From Aeromonas rivipollensis (GTDB lineage Bacteria > Pseudomonadota > Gammaproteobacteria > Enterobacterales > Aeromonadaceae): a stretch of 64,000 nt of DNA. A program made the translations under genes and the position numbers. The notes under the pieces were generated by a model. The model was given only the letters and a program-made list of their open reading frames with translations. It searched no databases and had not been told where the DNA came from. This document shows positions 1 through 9,747 of this stretch, piece after piece; within the stretch, counting starts at the first letter, position 1; the number at the start of each line of letters is the position of its first letter. The DNA lies in contig NZ_JAAILA010000010.1 in assembly GCF_010974825.1 (NCBI RefSeq), positions 1 to 64,000 of the forward strand, in the 5' to 3' direction.

Positions 1-3
1 CTA

Positions 4-1161
4 AATAGCTGTTCCGAATAGTAGATCACCGGAGGAAGGGAACTCAGTCCAGTTTGTGCGATCTGATTAGTCGCTAAACAAAACAAGCCACACCCAAAGG
101 ACTGAGTTGATGCCTATCCTACCACCTCTGCCACGACCACAACGGCGCCGCATTCACAAAATCATCCATGCCACCCGTGATAAAGGACATGCTCGTCGCT
201 TGATGGCCATCTTGCTGTTACATGAAGGACGCACGATCACCGATGTTCATCACCTTACCGGCGCTGCGCGCTCGACCATCGGTCGTTGGCTTCGGTGGTA
301 TCGAGATGAAGGCATAGATGCGCTAGAAGCCTTACCGGCTGGCCGTGCCCCAGTCTTACCTATCGCCAAGATTGTCACCTTACTGGTGCTGCTCATGCAG
401 TTTTCTCCGCAAGATTTTGGTTATCAGCGCAGCCGTTGGTGTACTGAACTATTGGCTATAAAAATCAATCGGTTAACAGGGCTCAATGTGGCAGCCTCCA
501 CGCTCCGCCGATGGTTACCTCGTATGGGCATTGTCTGGCGCAGGCCCGTGCCGACCTTGCGGATAAAAGACCCAGCCTATCAGGAAAAAATGGCGAATAT
601 CGACGCCGCGCTGGCCCGCTGTGATGCCGATAATCCGGTGTTTTATGAGGATGAAGTCGATATAGACCTCAATCCCAAATTAGGAGCCGACTGGATGTTC
701 AGAGCGCAGCAAAAGCGGGTTGTCACACCGGGGCAGAATGCCAAGCATTATCTGGCAGGCGTTCTCCACGCAGGCAACGGAAGGGTACTTTACGTCAGCG
801 GGATCAAGAAAAACTCATCGCTGTTTATTGCCATGCTGGAAAAGCTGCGCCACCACTACCGACGAGCCAAAACCATCACGTTGATCCTCGATAACTACAT
901 CATTCACAAAAGCAAACAGACCGAGCGATGGTTGAAGAAGAATCCCAAGTTCTGCCTGGTGTTCCAGCCAGTTTACAGCCCTTGGGTTAATCACATAGAA
1001 CGGCTATGGCACAAGTTACATGAAACCATCACGCGCAATCATCAATGCAGAGGGATGGCAAACCTGCTGGCCCGAGTGAAACACTTCATGGATACCGTGT
1101 CTCCTTTCCCGGGGAATGGCTATGGCACAGCGAAGGTGTAGCACTATTGGGATCAGTTATT
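4..1161 (+). mobile_element. IS630-family insertion sequence, complete
   Basis: The two ends form an imperfect inverted repeat of about 19 bp: the left end starts AATAGCTGTTCCGAATAGT and the right end read inward is AATAACTGATCCCAATAGT. The element is flanked by TA at 2-3 and 1162-1163, with C before the left TA and G after the right TA. This fits insertion into a CTAG target with TA duplication, as is usual for IS630. A single transposase gene fills the element. No internal disruption is seen, so it looks potentially active. Confidence 0.9.
110..1141 (+). CDS. IS630-family transposase
   Basis: A 343-residue DDE transposase for cut-and-paste movement of the surrounding element. The N-terminal part (about residues 30-70) is a helix-turn-helix of the Homeodomain-like kind, with a RSTIGRWLRWYRDEG motif. 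The catalytic triad is visible as Asp in FYEDEVD (about 181), Asp in LILDNYIIHKS (about 261) and Glu in NHIERLWHKLHE (about 297). The last two are about 35 residues apart, as in DD34E-type enzymes. The ATG at 110 is chosen because AAGGA lies 8 bases upstream; a TTG one codon earlier is also open. The stop lies close to the right inverted repeat. Confidence 0.93.
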   Translation: MPILPPLPRPQRRRIHKIIHATRDKGHARRLMAILLLHEGRTITDVHHLTGAARSTIGRWLRWYRDEGIDALEALPAGRAPVLPIAKIVTLLVLLMQFSPQDFGYQRSRWCTELLAIKINRLTGLNVAASTLRRWLPRMGIVWRRPVPTLRIKDPAYQEKMANIDAALARCDADNPVFYEDEVDIDLNPKLGADWMFRAQQKRVVTPGQNAKHYLAGVLHAGNGRVLYVSGIKKNSSLFIAMLEKLRHHYRRAKTITLILDNYIIHKSKQTERWLKKNPKFCLVFQPVYSPWVNHIERLWHKLHETITRNHQCRGMANLLARVKHFMDTVSPFPGNGYGTAKV

Positions 1162-1164
1162 TAG

Positions 1165-1816
1165 GAGGCCAGATAAAAAATCACCCCAGAGATTGCGCCA
1201 TGGCGCTATTTCATGGCTTGCATGACTTGCCCATGCAAATATATTGCATGATATGCCAGCCATATCGCCACCCATATTCTTGCCGAACATGGCTAGCATA
1301 TTTTCAATCACCATAACAGCCCCATCACCCGTACATAAAATACATATCCATGCATGAACAATTGAATTAACTGCACGGCGTCACCGATGATTAACCTATG
1401 GTTCACAGCTTGGCTCCGCCTCTGGCGGGAGTGAGCCCCCGTCTCAGGCTGATCCTCCGAAAAATGGGGCTAATTACACCATCAGCAGGGCATTAATTCT
1501 ATGAATTGAATCGCAACAGGACTATATTTCAGTGCGTTGAGCCAACGCATAAAAACGAGATCCCGGTTTGCCCTCCCCCCTTGGCCACTCATAGAATTCC
1601 CCTGTCTGAGATATTTCACCCTGTTCCAGCCTCCTTTATCCACTCCCTCTCGGGCGCGGATTGACAATGATCACCGAGGACCCGATGCCCTTCTCTATGC
1701 GGCAACGGGCCATCGATTGCCATACCGGATCTGCCTTGTCGGGTATGGAGGAGCGCGATCGAATGGGGTGACCCAAACCCTGCGATAACAACGAATAGCA
1801 AGAAGAGGAATATCCT
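1165..1816. other. Intergenic region without a convincing gene
   Basis: About 650 bp between the IS and the RidA-repeat gene. Short open frames exist on both strands, but none has a good ribosome site or a recognisable product. On the minus strand one frame of about 55 codons, from a Met near 1300, runs into the right end of the IS and stops there, so it could be the remnant of a gene cut by the insertion. A TTGACA hexamer at about 1660 has no matching -10. The 25 bases before 1817 carry AGAGGAAT, the ribosome site of the next gene. Confidence 0.5.
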
Positions 1817-3082
1817 ATGAGTGGCACCATCATCAAGGCTGCAAGAAATACCCCCCATGCCCCCCAGGATCTGGGCCCCTACACCCAGAGCGTGGCCTTC
1901 TCCCATTACAACAATATTGCTGCCCAGCTGCCGGTCGATCCCAGGACAGGCAAGCTGGTGAGTGGCGATATCCAGGCGCAGGCCAGACAGTGCCTGACCA
2001 ATATCCAGGCCATCGTCGAGAGCATCGGCCACGTCATGGACGACATGGTGAAAGTGACCCTCTTCCTCAAGAACATGGGGGATCTGGAGGCGGTCAACGC
2101 CGTTTATCGCGAATTCTTCCCCCGCAACCTGCCGACCCGCACCGTGCTGGCGGTGGCCGGTCTGCCGCTCGGCGCCGCCATTCAGATGGACGCCCTGCTC
2201 TCCAACGGGGAAGGCACCTTCCCGCAAGCCCCCTGCCCCCTTATCAAGCTCGCCCGAAACAGCTGCCGGGCGCCGGCCGACCCCCTCTCGACCCATACGG
2301 TGGCCTTCTCCCACTACAACAACATCGGCGCCCAGCTGCCGGTGGATGCTGCCACCGGCCAGCTGGTTGCCGGTGGCATCCAGGAGCAGGCGGCCCAGTG
2401 CCTGCGCAATATCAAAAACGTGCTGGAGAGCATAGATGTGCCCTTTGACGACATCGTCAAGGTGACCGTCTACCTGACCAGCCTCGCGGATCAGGGCGCC
2501 GTCGACGAGGTCTACCGCACCTTCTTCCCGGACTCCGCCATCGCCCGCGCCGTGGCTTATCTGCCCGCTCGCTCCGTTGTCAGCGCAACTGCCCTGCCGC
2601 TCGGTGCCCGGGTGCAGATGGATGCGGTCATCTCCCACGGTGACGGCACCCCGCCCCAGCTGGTGGAAGACAGACACAACCTGGTGATCCGTGCCCGCAA
2701 CACCGACCAGGCACCACGCAGCCCGCTCCATAGCCAGAGCGTCGCCTTCTCCCACTACAACCATATCGCCGGCCAGCTGCCGATCGACATGGCCACCGGC
2801 AAGGTGCTGACCGGCTGTATCAAGGAGCAGACTGCCCAGTGCCTCGGTCATATCAAGACCATTGTGGAGAGCATCGGCCATGTAATGGACGATATCGTCA
2901 AGGTCAATATCCAGCTGAAGAACATCGAGGATCTGGACGCAGTAAACGCCATCTACACCAAATACTTCCCGAGCTATCTGCCCGCCCGCACCGTTATCGG
3001 CGTGAGCGAGTTGCCCGCCGGCGCCCTGATCCAGATGGATGCGGTGATGTCCAATGCGGAAAGCACCCCGCCGCAGGTGTAA
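1817..3082 (+). CDS. Triple RidA/YjgF-domain protein
   Basis: A 421-residue protein made of three tandem copies of the RidA (YjgF/YER057c/UK114) fold, at about residues 1-137, 138-284 and 285-421. Each repeat has the same pattern: a SVAFSHYNN-type strand, QLP(V/I)D, QA(R)QCL..I..(V/L)ESI, DD(M/I)VKVT, and a closing P(T/A)R(T/S)V..(A/S).LP.GA..QMDA. Ordinary RidA proteins have one domain of about 128 residues and act as trimers that hydrolyse reactive enamines/imines from PLP enzymes. The arginine that binds the substrate carboxylate (Arg105 in E. coli RidA) is kept in all three repeats, but the nearby acidic position reads Gln. A single-chain pseudo-trimer is an inference. Repeat 2 has about eight extra residues before its arginine. 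A good Shine-Dalgarno precedes the ATG and a terminator follows. Confidence 0.85.
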   Translation: MSGTIIKAARNTPHAPQDLGPYTQSVAFSHYNNIAAQLPVDPRTGKLVSGDIQAQARQCLTNIQAIVESIGHVMDDMVKVTLFLKNMGDLEAVNAVYREFFPRNLPTRTVLAVAGLPLGAAIQMDALLSNGEGTFPQAPCPLIKLARNSCRAPADPLSTHTVAFSHYNNIGAQLPVDAATGQLVAGGIQEQAAQCLRNIKNVLESIDVPFDDIVKVTVYLTSLADQGAVDEVYRTFFPDSAIARAVAYLPARSVVSATALPLGARVQMDAVISHGDGTPPQLVEDRHNLVIRARNTDQAPRSPLHSQSVAFSHYNHIAGQLPIDMATGKVLTGCIKEQTAQCLGHIKTIVESIGHVMDDIVKVNIQLKNIEDLDAVNAIYTKYFPSYLPARTVIGVSELPAGALIQMDAVMSNAESTPPQV

Positions 3083-3100
3083 GATTTGCCTTAAATGATA

Positions 3101-3130
3101 AAAAGACACCGGCATAAGCCGGTGTCTTTT
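3101..3130. terminator. Bidirectional intrinsic terminator
   Basis: A 13-bp perfect stem (AAAAGACACCGGC / GCCGGTGTCTTTT) with a 4-base loop and U-tracts on both strands. It lies between the RidA-repeat gene and the convergent small membrane protein gene. Confidence 0.9.
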
Positions 3131-3176
3131 TATCGGGTGTCAACATTGACAACCTTGTGCGTCAAGTTTTCCTTCG

Positions 3177-3578
3177 TTAACCGATAAATTGTTTAAGCTC
3201 CACCTCTTTCAATTTAAAGGCCTCATATTCCTGCGAATTTCTGCTCTTGGCGGCAGTGATCCATTGTACGCCGGTTTCATCGACATGTTTGAATTCCAGT
3301 CTGAATACGTATTTTGCACTGGTGACCATAGCCATCACCATTCCTGCCAGAAAAGCGACGGCGGGGAGAAACAACGTCATACCCTTACCCTGCGCTTCAG
3401 TAGGTATAAAGTAGAAGAGGATACTGGATGTAATTAACCCGAACAATAACATGTTTATTAGTTTGTCCTTCCATGTAAGCACTTTTACTTGTACATCAGA
3501 GATCCTGTTCAAATCATACGAATCAGAATTTATCTTCAGCTTTCCCTCTGACTTATCAATCAATACAGAACAAGCCAT
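3177..3578 (-). CDS. Hypothetical two-helix membrane protein
   Basis: A 133-residue protein not recognised with confidence. About 40 N-terminal residues are polar and contain SYDLNRISDVQV, which resembles the start of small membrane proteins with a PH-like or DUF6232-type fold; this is only an impression. Two hydrophobic segments follow (about residues 45-62 and 71-90), then a polar C-terminal part with LEFKHVDETGVQW and a Lys/Glu-rich tail. Base composition is clearly more AT-rich than its neighbours, suggesting acquisition or weak constraint. It converges on the RidA-repeat gene. Confidence 0.6.
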   Translation of the reverse strand: MACSVLIDKSEGKLKINSDSYDLNRISDVQVKVLTWKDKLINMLLFGLITSSILFYFIPTEAQGKGMTLFLPAVAFLAGMVMAMVTSAKYVFRLEFKHVDETGVQWITAAKSRNSQEYEAFKLKEVELKQFIG

Positions 3579-3869
3579 TGTAAATACCCCATCCTTTTTA
3601 AAATGCTGTAAATCAACTGGTTTACTTAAAAATCACTCACTACCATGATCGAACGACAAATAACTCGCCTGCCCTATATCACTGGAAACGATACTGCAAC
3701 GAATACGGATTAATCACCATTCAGATGCACAGCATATTATGAACGGAATCGTATGGCACCAAATAAATGCAGCCATACCGAGAAATTGGAGGTCGCCAAC
3801 ATACTAAGTTGTAAAACTGAATTATTCACTCAGGGTTGACCATGTCTCCCAAAGAATAAAATTTTCTTA
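3579..3869. other. AT-rich intergenic region
   Basis: About 290 bp between the hypothetical membrane protein and the tkt terminator. No open frame or RNA motif is recognised. It presumably holds the promoter of the minus-strand gene at 3578. Confidence 0.4.
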
Positions 3870-3903
3870 TAAAAAACGCCCCCCATCTTGCGATGGGGGG
3901 CGT
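3870..3903 (-). terminator. Intrinsic terminator of tkt
   Basis: A 12-bp stem (ACGCCCCCCATC / GATGGGGGGCGT), followed on the minus strand by six uridines. It sits 46 bp after the tkt stop codon. Confidence 0.9.
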
Positions 3904-3948
3904 CTTATCGTTCCGGCTATTGAGCCAAAGAGGCTCAATGGTCAGCTA

Positions 3949-5940
3949 TTACAGGGACTCTGCGGTCGCAACCACGTTTTCCACGGTAAAGCCGAATTCC
4001 TTGAACAGCAGCTCGGCAGGTGCGGACTCACCGAAGGTGGTCATACCGATGATCTTGCCGCCGAAGCCTACGTACTTGTACCAGTAGTCGGCGATACCCG
4101 CTTCGATGGCGACACGCTTGGTCACGCTCATCGGCAGGACGGACTCCTTGTACTCGGCAGACTGGGCGTCGAACACGTCGGTGGCCGGCAGGGAGACCAC
4201 GCGCACGGCGCGGCCCTTGGCGGTCAACTGCTCATAGGCGGCCACGGCCAGCTCCACTTCGGAACCGGTGGCGATCAGGATCAGTTCCGGGGTACCGGCG
4301 CAATCCTTCAGCACATAACCACCCTTGGCCACATCGGCCAACTGCTGGGCGGTGCGGTCCATCTGGGGCAGGTTCTGACGGGAGAAGATCAGGGAGGTCG
4401 GGCCGTCATGACGCTCGATGGCGTGCTTCCAGGCGATGGCGGACTCTACCTGGTCACAGGGGCGCCAGGTGCTCATGTTCGGGGTCAGACGCAGGGAGGC
4501 GATCTGCTCAACCGGCTGGTGAGTCGGGCCATCTTCACCCAGACCGATGGAGTCGTGGGTGTAAACGAAGATAGCGCGCTGCTTCATCAGGGCGGCCATG
4601 CGCAGGGCGTTGCGGGCGTACTCCATGAACATCAGGAAGGTGGCGCCGTAGGGGATGAAACCACCGTGCAGGGCGATGCCGTTCATGATGGCGGACATGG
4701 CGAACTCGCGCACGCCGTAGTGGATGTAGTTGCCTGCGGCGCTCTCGGGAGTCAGAGACTTGGAGCCGGACCACATGGTCAGGTTGGACGGGGCCAGATC
4801 GGCGGAACCACCCATGAATTCCGGCAGCAGCTTGCCGAACGCTTCCAGGGCGTTCTGGGACGCTTTACGGGTCGCGATCTTGGCCGGGTTGGCTTGCAGG
4901 GTCTCGATGATCTTGGCGGATTCAGCGGCCCAGTTGGCCGGCAGCTCGCCAACGGTGCGGCGCTTGAATTCGGCAGCCAGGGTCGGGTGCGCGGCTTCAT
5001 AGGCGGCAAACTTGGCAGCCCAGTCGGATTCGAGCTTGGTGCCTTTCTCTTGCGCATTCCACTCGGCGGCGATCTCGGACGGGATGACGAAGGGCGCGTG
5101 ATCCCACTTCAGGAAGGCACGGGCGGCGGCGATCTCGTCGTTGCCCAGCGGTGAGCCGTGGCAATCGTGGGAGCCGGACTTGTTCGGGGAGCCGTAGCCG
5201 ATGATGGTGCGGCAGCAGATCAGGGTCGGCTTGCCGGTCTCGGCCTTGGCGGCTTCGATGGCGGCATTGATGGCTTCCGGGTTGTGACCGTCAACAGCCG
5301 GGATGACGTGCCAGCCGTAGGCTTCGAAACGCTTGGGGGTGTCGTCGGTGAACCAGCCTTCCACATGACCGTCGATGGAGATGCCGTTGTCATCCCAGAA
5401 GGCGATCAGTTTGCCCAGCTGCAGGGTACCGGCCAGGGAGCACGCCTCGTGGGAGATACCTTCCATCAGGCAGCCGTCGCCCATGAAGGCGTAGGTGTAG
5501 TGGTCGACGATGTCGTGACCCGGCTGGTTGAACTGCTCGGCCATGGCCTTCTCGGCGATCGCCATGCCCACGGCATTGGTGATGCCCTGACCCAGGGGAC
5601 CAGTGGTGGTTTCGATGCCAGGGGCATAACCGTACTCCGGGTGACCCGGGGTGCGAGAGTGCAGTTGGCGGAAGTTTTTCAGATCATCGATGGAGAGGTC
5701 GTAACCGGAGAGATGCAGCAGGGAGTACAGCAGCATGGAGCCGTGGCCGTTGGACAGCACGAAGCGGTCACGGTCGGCCCACTTGGGGTTGTTCGGGTTG
5801 TGCTTGAGGTGGCCACGCCACAGCACTTCGGCGATATCTGCCATTCCCATGGGGGCGCCCGGGTGACCGGAGTTGGCTTTTTGAACGGCATCCATACTCA
5901 ATGCGCGAATGGCATTGGCAAGCTCTTTACGAGAAGGCAT
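3949..5940 (-). CDS. tkt: Transketolase
   Basis: A 663-residue transketolase, the same length as E. coli TktA. It moves two-carbon units between ketose donors and aldose acceptors in the pentose phosphate pathway using thiamine diphosphate and a divalent metal. Visible family features are the N-terminal [19 protein letters not shown] segment, the ThDP-binding [13 protein letters not shown] with the distal [11 protein letters not shown], and the central pyrimidine-domain [11 protein letters not shown]. The start MPSRKEL is chosen because AGGAGA lies 6 bases upstream; the open frame extends further upstream without support. It is divergent from metK, as in related genera. Confidence 0.97.
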   Translation of the reverse strand: MPSRKELANAIRALSMDAVQKANSGHPGAPMGMADIAEVLWRGHLKHNPNNPKWADRDRFVLSNGHGSMLLYSLLHLSGYDLSIDDLKNFRQLHSRTPGHPEYGYAPGIETTTGPLGQGITNAVGMAIAEKAMAEQFNQPGHDIVDHYTYAFMGDGCLMEGISHEACSLAGTLQLGKLIAFWDDNGISIDGHVEGWFTDDTPKRFEAYGWHVIPAVDGHNPEAINAAIEAAKAETGKPTLICCRTIIGYGSPNKSGSHDCHGSPLGNDEIAAARAFLKWDHAPFVIPSEIAAEWNAQEKGTKLESDWAAKFAAYEAAHPTLAAEFKRRTVGELPANWAAESAKIIETLQANPAKIATRKASQNALEAFGKLLPEFMGGSADLAPSNLTMWSGSKSLTPESAAGNYIHYGVREFAMSAIMNGIALHGGFIPYGATFLMFMEYARNALRMAALMKQRAIFVYTHDSIGLGEDGPTHQPVEQIASLRLTPNMSTWRPCDQVESAIAWKHAIERHDGPTSLIFSRQNLPQMDRTAQQLADVAKGGYVLKDCAGTPELILIATGSEVELAVAAYEQLTAKGRAVRVVSLPATDVFDAQSAEYKESVLPMSVTKRVAIEAGIADYWYKYVGFGGKIIGMTTFGESAPAELLFKEFGFTVENVVATAESL

Positions 5941-6163
5941 CTGTATCTCCTGCGATTGCTTCATTTGATGGCCAAGATTAAGGCGCGTTATTGTCCCAGC
6001 AGGGCGGGCGCGGTGCAAATATTATCTGGGCGAATAAAGTGGCTTTGGGAGCACAATCGCTTTTCTGGCCAGGGAAAACGATTCAATCCGCCCCCTCCCT
6101 TACCCCCATCGGGGTGGTTGCCCCCTCAGCCTTGGTCCGGGCGGGTCCAACCCCAAATAGTGC

Positions 6164-6216
6164 TGGCAATCACCCTGTGACCTAATTAAAATAGACGTCC
6201 AGATGTAGATACCTCT
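6164..6216 (+). promoter_or_regulatory. metK promoter with MetJ-like boxes
   Basis: A -10-like TAAAAT (6187-6192) with a weak -35 TGGCAA (6164-6169) at 17-bp spacing. Directly downstream lie consecutive 8-mers resembling the Met box AGACGTCT: AGACGTCC (6193-6200, 7/8), AGATGTAG (6201-6208, 5/8) and ATACCTCT (6209-6216, 6/8). MetJ with SAM represses metK in enterobacteria by binding tandem boxes. The position over the likely transcription start fits repression. Confidence 0.7.
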
Positions 6217-6281
6217 ACAGACATACCGTCATTTTCCGGTTATGGCCAAGGCGATAACCCCATACGAATCGAGAACCAATC

Positions 6282-7433
6282 ATGGCAAAGCTGTTTACTT
6301 CCGAGTCGGTCTCCGAAGGCCATCCCGATAAAATCGCCGACCAGATCTCCGATGCGGTGCTGGACGCCATCCTGGTGCAAGACACCAAGGCCCGCGTCGC
6401 CTGCGAGACCCTGGTCAAGACCGGCATGGTGATGGTGGCCGGCGAAGTAACCACCTCTGCCTGGGTCGACATCGAGCAGATCGTGCGCGACACAGTGCGC
6501 GAGATAGGTTACACCCACTCCGACATGGGCTTCGATGCCGACTCCTGCGCCGTGCTGAACGCCATCGGCAAGCAGTCCCCGGACATCAACCAGGGCGTCG
6601 ATCGTACCGATCCGCTGGAGCAGGGCGCCGGTGACCAGGGCCTGATGTTTGGCTACGCCACCAACGAAACCGACGTGCTGATGCCCGCCCCCATCACCTA
6701 CTCCCACCTGCTGGTGAAGCGTCAGGCCGAAGTGCGCAAGAACGGCACCCTGCCGTGGCTGCGCCCGGATGCCAAGAGCCAGCTCACCTTCGCCTACGAC
6801 AACGAAGGCAAGATCCTGGGTGTGGATGCCGTGGTGCTCTCTACCCAGCATTGCGACTCCATCAGCCACAAGGATCTGGTGGAAGCGGTGCGCGAGGAGA
6901 TCATCAAGCCGGTGCTGCCGGCCGAGTGGATCACCAAGGACACCAAGTACTTCATCAACCCGACCGGCCGTTTCGTCATCGGCGGCCCCATGGGTGACTG
7001 CGGTCTGACCGGTCGCAAGATCATCGTCGACACCTACGGCGGCATGGCCCGTCACGGTGGTGGCGCCTTCTCCGGCAAGGACCCGTCCAAGGTTGACCGT
7101 TCCGCCGCCTACGCCGCCCGCTATGTCGCCAAGAACATAGTCGCCGCCGGTCTGGCTGCCCGCTGTGAAGTCCAGGTTTCCTACGCCATCGGCGTGGCCG
7201 AGCCGACCTCCATCAGCGTCGAGACCTTCGGCACCGGCAAGGTGGCCGAGGAGCTGCTGGTCAAGCTGGTGCGCGAGTTCTTCGAGCTGCGTCCCTACGG
7301 CCTCATCGAGATGCTGGATCTCAAGCGTCCCATCTACCAGGCGACCGCCGCCTACGGCCACTTTGGCCGTGACGAGTTCCCCTGGGAGAAGACCGACAAG
7401 GCCGCTCTGCTGCGCGACGCCGCCGGTCTGTAA
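6282..7433 (+). CDS. metK: S-adenosylmethionine synthase
   Basis: A 383-residue methionine adenosyltransferase that makes SAM from methionine and ATP. It shows the N-terminal [19 protein letters not shown] motif with the catalytic His, the [12 protein letters not shown] loop, and the phosphate-binding [19 protein letters not shown] segment. Length matches the family (384 in E. coli). The Shine-Dalgarno is weak, but homology begins at this ATG. MetJ-like boxes lie about 65-90 bp upstream and an intrinsic terminator follows, so it is probably a single-gene unit. Confidence 0.98.
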   Translation: MAKLFTSESVSEGHPDKIADQISDAVLDAILVQDTKARVACETLVKTGMVMVAGEVTTSAWVDIEQIVRDTVREIGYTHSDMGFDADSCAVLNAIGKQSPDINQGVDRTDPLEQGAGDQGLMFGYATNETDVLMPAPITYSHLLVKRQAEVRKNGTLPWLRPDAKSQLTFAYDNEGKILGVDAVVLSTQHCDSISHKDLVEAVREEIIKPVLPAEWITKDTKYFINPTGRFVIGGPMGDCGLTGRKIIVDTYGGMARHGGGAFSGKDPSKVDRSAAYAARYVAKNIVAAGLAARCEVQVSYAIGVAEPTSISVETFGTGKVAEELLVKLVREFFELRPYGLIEMLDLKRPIYQATAAYGHFGRDEFPWEKTDKAALLRDAAGL

Positions 7434-7449
7434 GGCTGGCCGTTGTGAT

Positions 7450-7476
7450 AAAAGGGGAGCCTGGCTCCCCTTTTGC
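7450..7476 (+). terminator. Intrinsic terminator of metK
   Basis: An 11-bp stem AAAAGGGGAGC / GCTCCCCTTTT with a 3-base loop, 17 bp after the metK stop. Confidence 0.88.
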
Positions 7477-7501
7477 TTATCCGCTACCCGACGAGACCTC
7501 G

Positions 7502-8041
7502 ATGTCTGCCACCAGAGCCCAACTCGACACTTCCCTGCTCCAGCTGCTGCACCAGCGGGTCGACGCCTGCTTTGTGCAGGCGGAGGCGCGCCTCGGCCGT
7601 TCCTTCCCGCGCCCGCAGATCCACTGCAACATGCGGGGCCGGGCGGCGGGGTCGGCACGGCTGCAAACCTGGGAGCTGCGCTTCAACCCGGCGCTCTATG
7701 AGGCCAACCAGCAGGCCTTTCTGGCCGAGGTGGTGCCCCACGAGGTGGCGCACCTGCTGGTCTATGCCCTCTGGGGAGAAGGGCGCGGCAAGTCCCGGGT
7801 GCTGCCCCACGGCCGCCAGTGGCAGTCGGTGATGCGGGAGCTGTTCGCGCTCGCTCCCAACACCACCCACAGCTTCGATCTCGCCGTGCTGGCCCAGCGC
7901 ACCCATGCCTATGCGTGTGCCTGCCAGCAGCATCGGCTCTCGGTGCGTCGTCACAACAAGGTGGTGCGCGGCGAGGCCCGCTATCACTGCCGCCGCTGTC
8001 GCCAGCCCCTGGTGTTGCAGCCGGGGTCGCCAGCGGATTGA
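7502..8041 (+). CDS. sprT: SprT family zinc metalloprotease-like protein
   Basis: A 179-residue SprT protein. The HEVAH zinc-binding motif (residues 80-84) is followed by LPHGRQW (about 101-107), whose His completes the metal site. A C-terminal zinc ribbon has paired cysteines in ACAC and HCRRC. The family is related to eukaryotic Spartan proteases, but the E. coli role is poorly known. The start MSATRAQ is chosen because an upstream frame extension overlaps the metK terminator hairpin. The gene sits between metK and endA, as in E. coli. Confidence 0.9.
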   Translation: MSATRAQLDTSLLQLLHQRVDACFVQAEARLGRSFPRPQIHCNMRGRAAGSARLQTWELRFNPALYEANQQAFLAEVVPHEVAHLLVYALWGEGRGKSRVLPHGRQWQSVMRELFALAPNTTHSFDLAVLAQRTHAYACACQQHRLSVRRHNKVVRGEARYHCRRCRQPLVLQPGSPAD

Positions 8042-8114
8042 GTCAACCCGTGTCGCGCCCCTGTGTTAGGGTGCGCAGCTTCTTCAGCCAAATGTTTCAT
8101 TGCCAAGGATCTTC

Positions 8115-8813
8115 ATGTTTCGCTCTCTGCTCACCCTCAGTGTCGGCCTGCTCATCAGCCTGCCGTTCATCAGCTCGCCCCTGCAGGCCCAGACCTTTCG
8201 CGCCGCCAAGCAGGATCTGAACAAGCTCTATCAGAGCCACCCCACCACCTTCTATTGCGGCTGCAACATCAAGTTCAGCGGCAAGCAGATGGCCCCCGAC
8301 TGGGAGAGCTGCGGCTATCTGCCGCGCAAGCAGGCCAATCGCGCCTCTCGCATCGAGTGGGAGCACGTGGTCCCCGCATGGGAGTTCGGCCACCAGCTCC
8401 AGTGCTGGCAAGAGGGCGGGCGCAAGAACTGCGGCAAGAGCGACGAGTTCAACAAGATGGAGGGGGACATGCACAACCTTTTCCCCGCCATCGGCGAGGT
8501 GAACGGCGATCGAGCCAACTACCGTTTCTCCGACTGGAACGGCAAGCCGAACCAGTATGGCAAGTGCCAGATGCTGGTGGACTTCAAGGATCGCCGGGTG
8601 CAACCGCCCAAGGGACCGGTGCGCGGCCAGATAGCCCGCGCCTACCTCTACATGGGCCAGCAGTATGGGCTGCGCCTGGCCGCCCAACAGCGTAAACTAT
8701 TCGAGGCCTGGGACAGGCAGTACCCGGCCGACCGCTGGGAGTGCGAGCGCAACCTCCGCATCGGCAAACTGCAGGGCAATACCAACCCCTTCATTGAAAA
8801 GCAGTGCCAATAG
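8115..8813 (+). CDS. endA: Endonuclease I (periplasmic/secreted DNase)
   Basis: A 232-residue nonspecific endonuclease of the EndA/Dns family that cuts double-stranded DNA outside the cytoplasm. A signal peptide is evident (MFRSLLTLSVGLLISLPF, cleavage near LQAQ). The mature part has the beta-beta-alpha metal core with RIEWEHVVPAW (catalytic His), FGHQLQCWQEGG and HNLFPAIGEVNGDRAN, plus several cysteines for disulfides. The ATG at 8115 follows AAGGA by 5 bases. Aeromonas secrete extracellular DNases of this family. It lies between sprT and rsmE in conserved order. Confidence 0.95.
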   Translation: MFRSLLTLSVGLLISLPFISSPLQAQTFRAAKQDLNKLYQSHPTTFYCGCNIKFSGKQMAPDWESCGYLPRKQANRASRIEWEHVVPAWEFGHQLQCWQEGGRKNCGKSDEFNKMEGDMHNLFPAIGEVNGDRANYRFSDWNGKPNQYGKCQMLVDFKDRRVQPPKGPVRGQIARAYLYMGQQYGLRLAAQQRKLFEAWDRQYPADRWECERNLRIGKLQGNTNPFIEKQCQ

Positions 8814-8877
8814 CCCCATCTATGGGCACAAGGGATTTAAAACCCCCTCTTCTTGAACCAGAGACTGACACTGAGCC

Positions 8878-9609
8878 ATGCGCATTCCACGTATCTATGA
8901 ACCGGCCGCCCTGCAGGTGGGCCAGACTCTCGCCCTGTCGGAAGACGGTGCCAACCACATCGGCCGGGTGCTGCGCATGCAGCCGGGTCAGCAGCTCGAG
9001 CTGTTCAACGGCGACGGCAACCAATATGCCGCCACCATCACAGGCGTCGGCAAGAAATCGGTGGATGTGCGCATCGACAGTTGCGAGGCCCGCTCGGTGG
9101 AGTCCCCCTTCGCCATCCATCTGGGCCAGGTGATCAGCCGTGGCGACAAGATGGACTTCACCATCCAGAAATCCGTGGAGCTCGGCGTCACCTGCATCAC
9201 CCCGCTCTTCTCCGAGCGCTGCGGCGTCAAGCTGCCGGCGGACAGGCTGGAGAAAAAACGCGAGCAGTGGCAGAAGGTGGTGATCAGCGCCTGCGAGCAG
9301 TGCGGCCGCAATGTGGTGCCAGAGGTGCGTATGCCGATGGAGCTGGACGCCTGGCTGGCGGAAGAGACCAAAGAGCTCAAGCTCAACCTGCACCCGCGCG
9401 CCCCTTACAGCATCAATACCCTGCCGGTACCCGAACACGGGGTGCGGCTGCTGATCGGCCCGGAAGGGGGCTTGTCCAGCGACGAGATCGCCCGTACCGT
9501 GCAAGAGGATTTCAAGGAGATGCTGCTGGGGCCGCGGGTGCTGCGCACCGAAACCGCCGCCCTGACCGCCATTACGGCGCTGCAGTGCCGCTTCGGCGAT
9601 CTCGCCTGA
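8878..9609 (+). CDS. rsmE: 16S rRNA m3U1498 methyltransferase
   Basis: A 243-residue SPOUT-class methyltransferase that makes N3-methyluridine at 16S rRNA position 1498. The N-terminal part is PUA-like RNA-binding. The C-terminal half has the knot motifs [13 protein letters not shown] and [13 protein letters not shown], which bind SAM. Length equals that of E. coli RsmE (243). It is probably transcribed with endA and gshB in the conserved metK-ruvX block. Confidence 0.96.
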   Translation: MRIPRIYEPAALQVGQTLALSEDGANHIGRVLRMQPGQQLELFNGDGNQYAATITGVGKKSVDVRIDSCEARSVESPFAIHLGQVISRGDKMDFTIQKSVELGVTCITPLFSERCGVKLPADRLEKKREQWQKVVISACEQCGRNVVPEVRMPMELDAWLAEETKELKLNLHPRAPYSINTLPVPEHGVRLLIGPEGGLSSDEIARTVQEDFKEMLLGPRVLRTETAALTAITALQCRFGDLA

Positions 9610-9747
9610 AACCAGTCCAATGTCTTACTGCGAGGTCATGATCAAGGCTCATGCGCTGCTCTTTACCTTGCTGACGACCTCTAGTGACAGACCTTGAACA
9701 AGTGCTAAGAATCTCACTCGCAATCGAGCCACCAGAAGGAATCTCGG

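Noticed and set aside
1537..1788. An 83-codon frame upstream of the RidA-repeat gene
   Set aside because: No ribosome site, no recognisable domain and unlikely composition; an overlapping minus-strand frame is equally unconvincing.
1616..3115. A 499-codon minus-strand frame opposite the RidA-repeat gene
   Set aside because: The repeats in it mirror the three RidA domains; the plus-strand gene has the ribosome site, terminator and family motifs.
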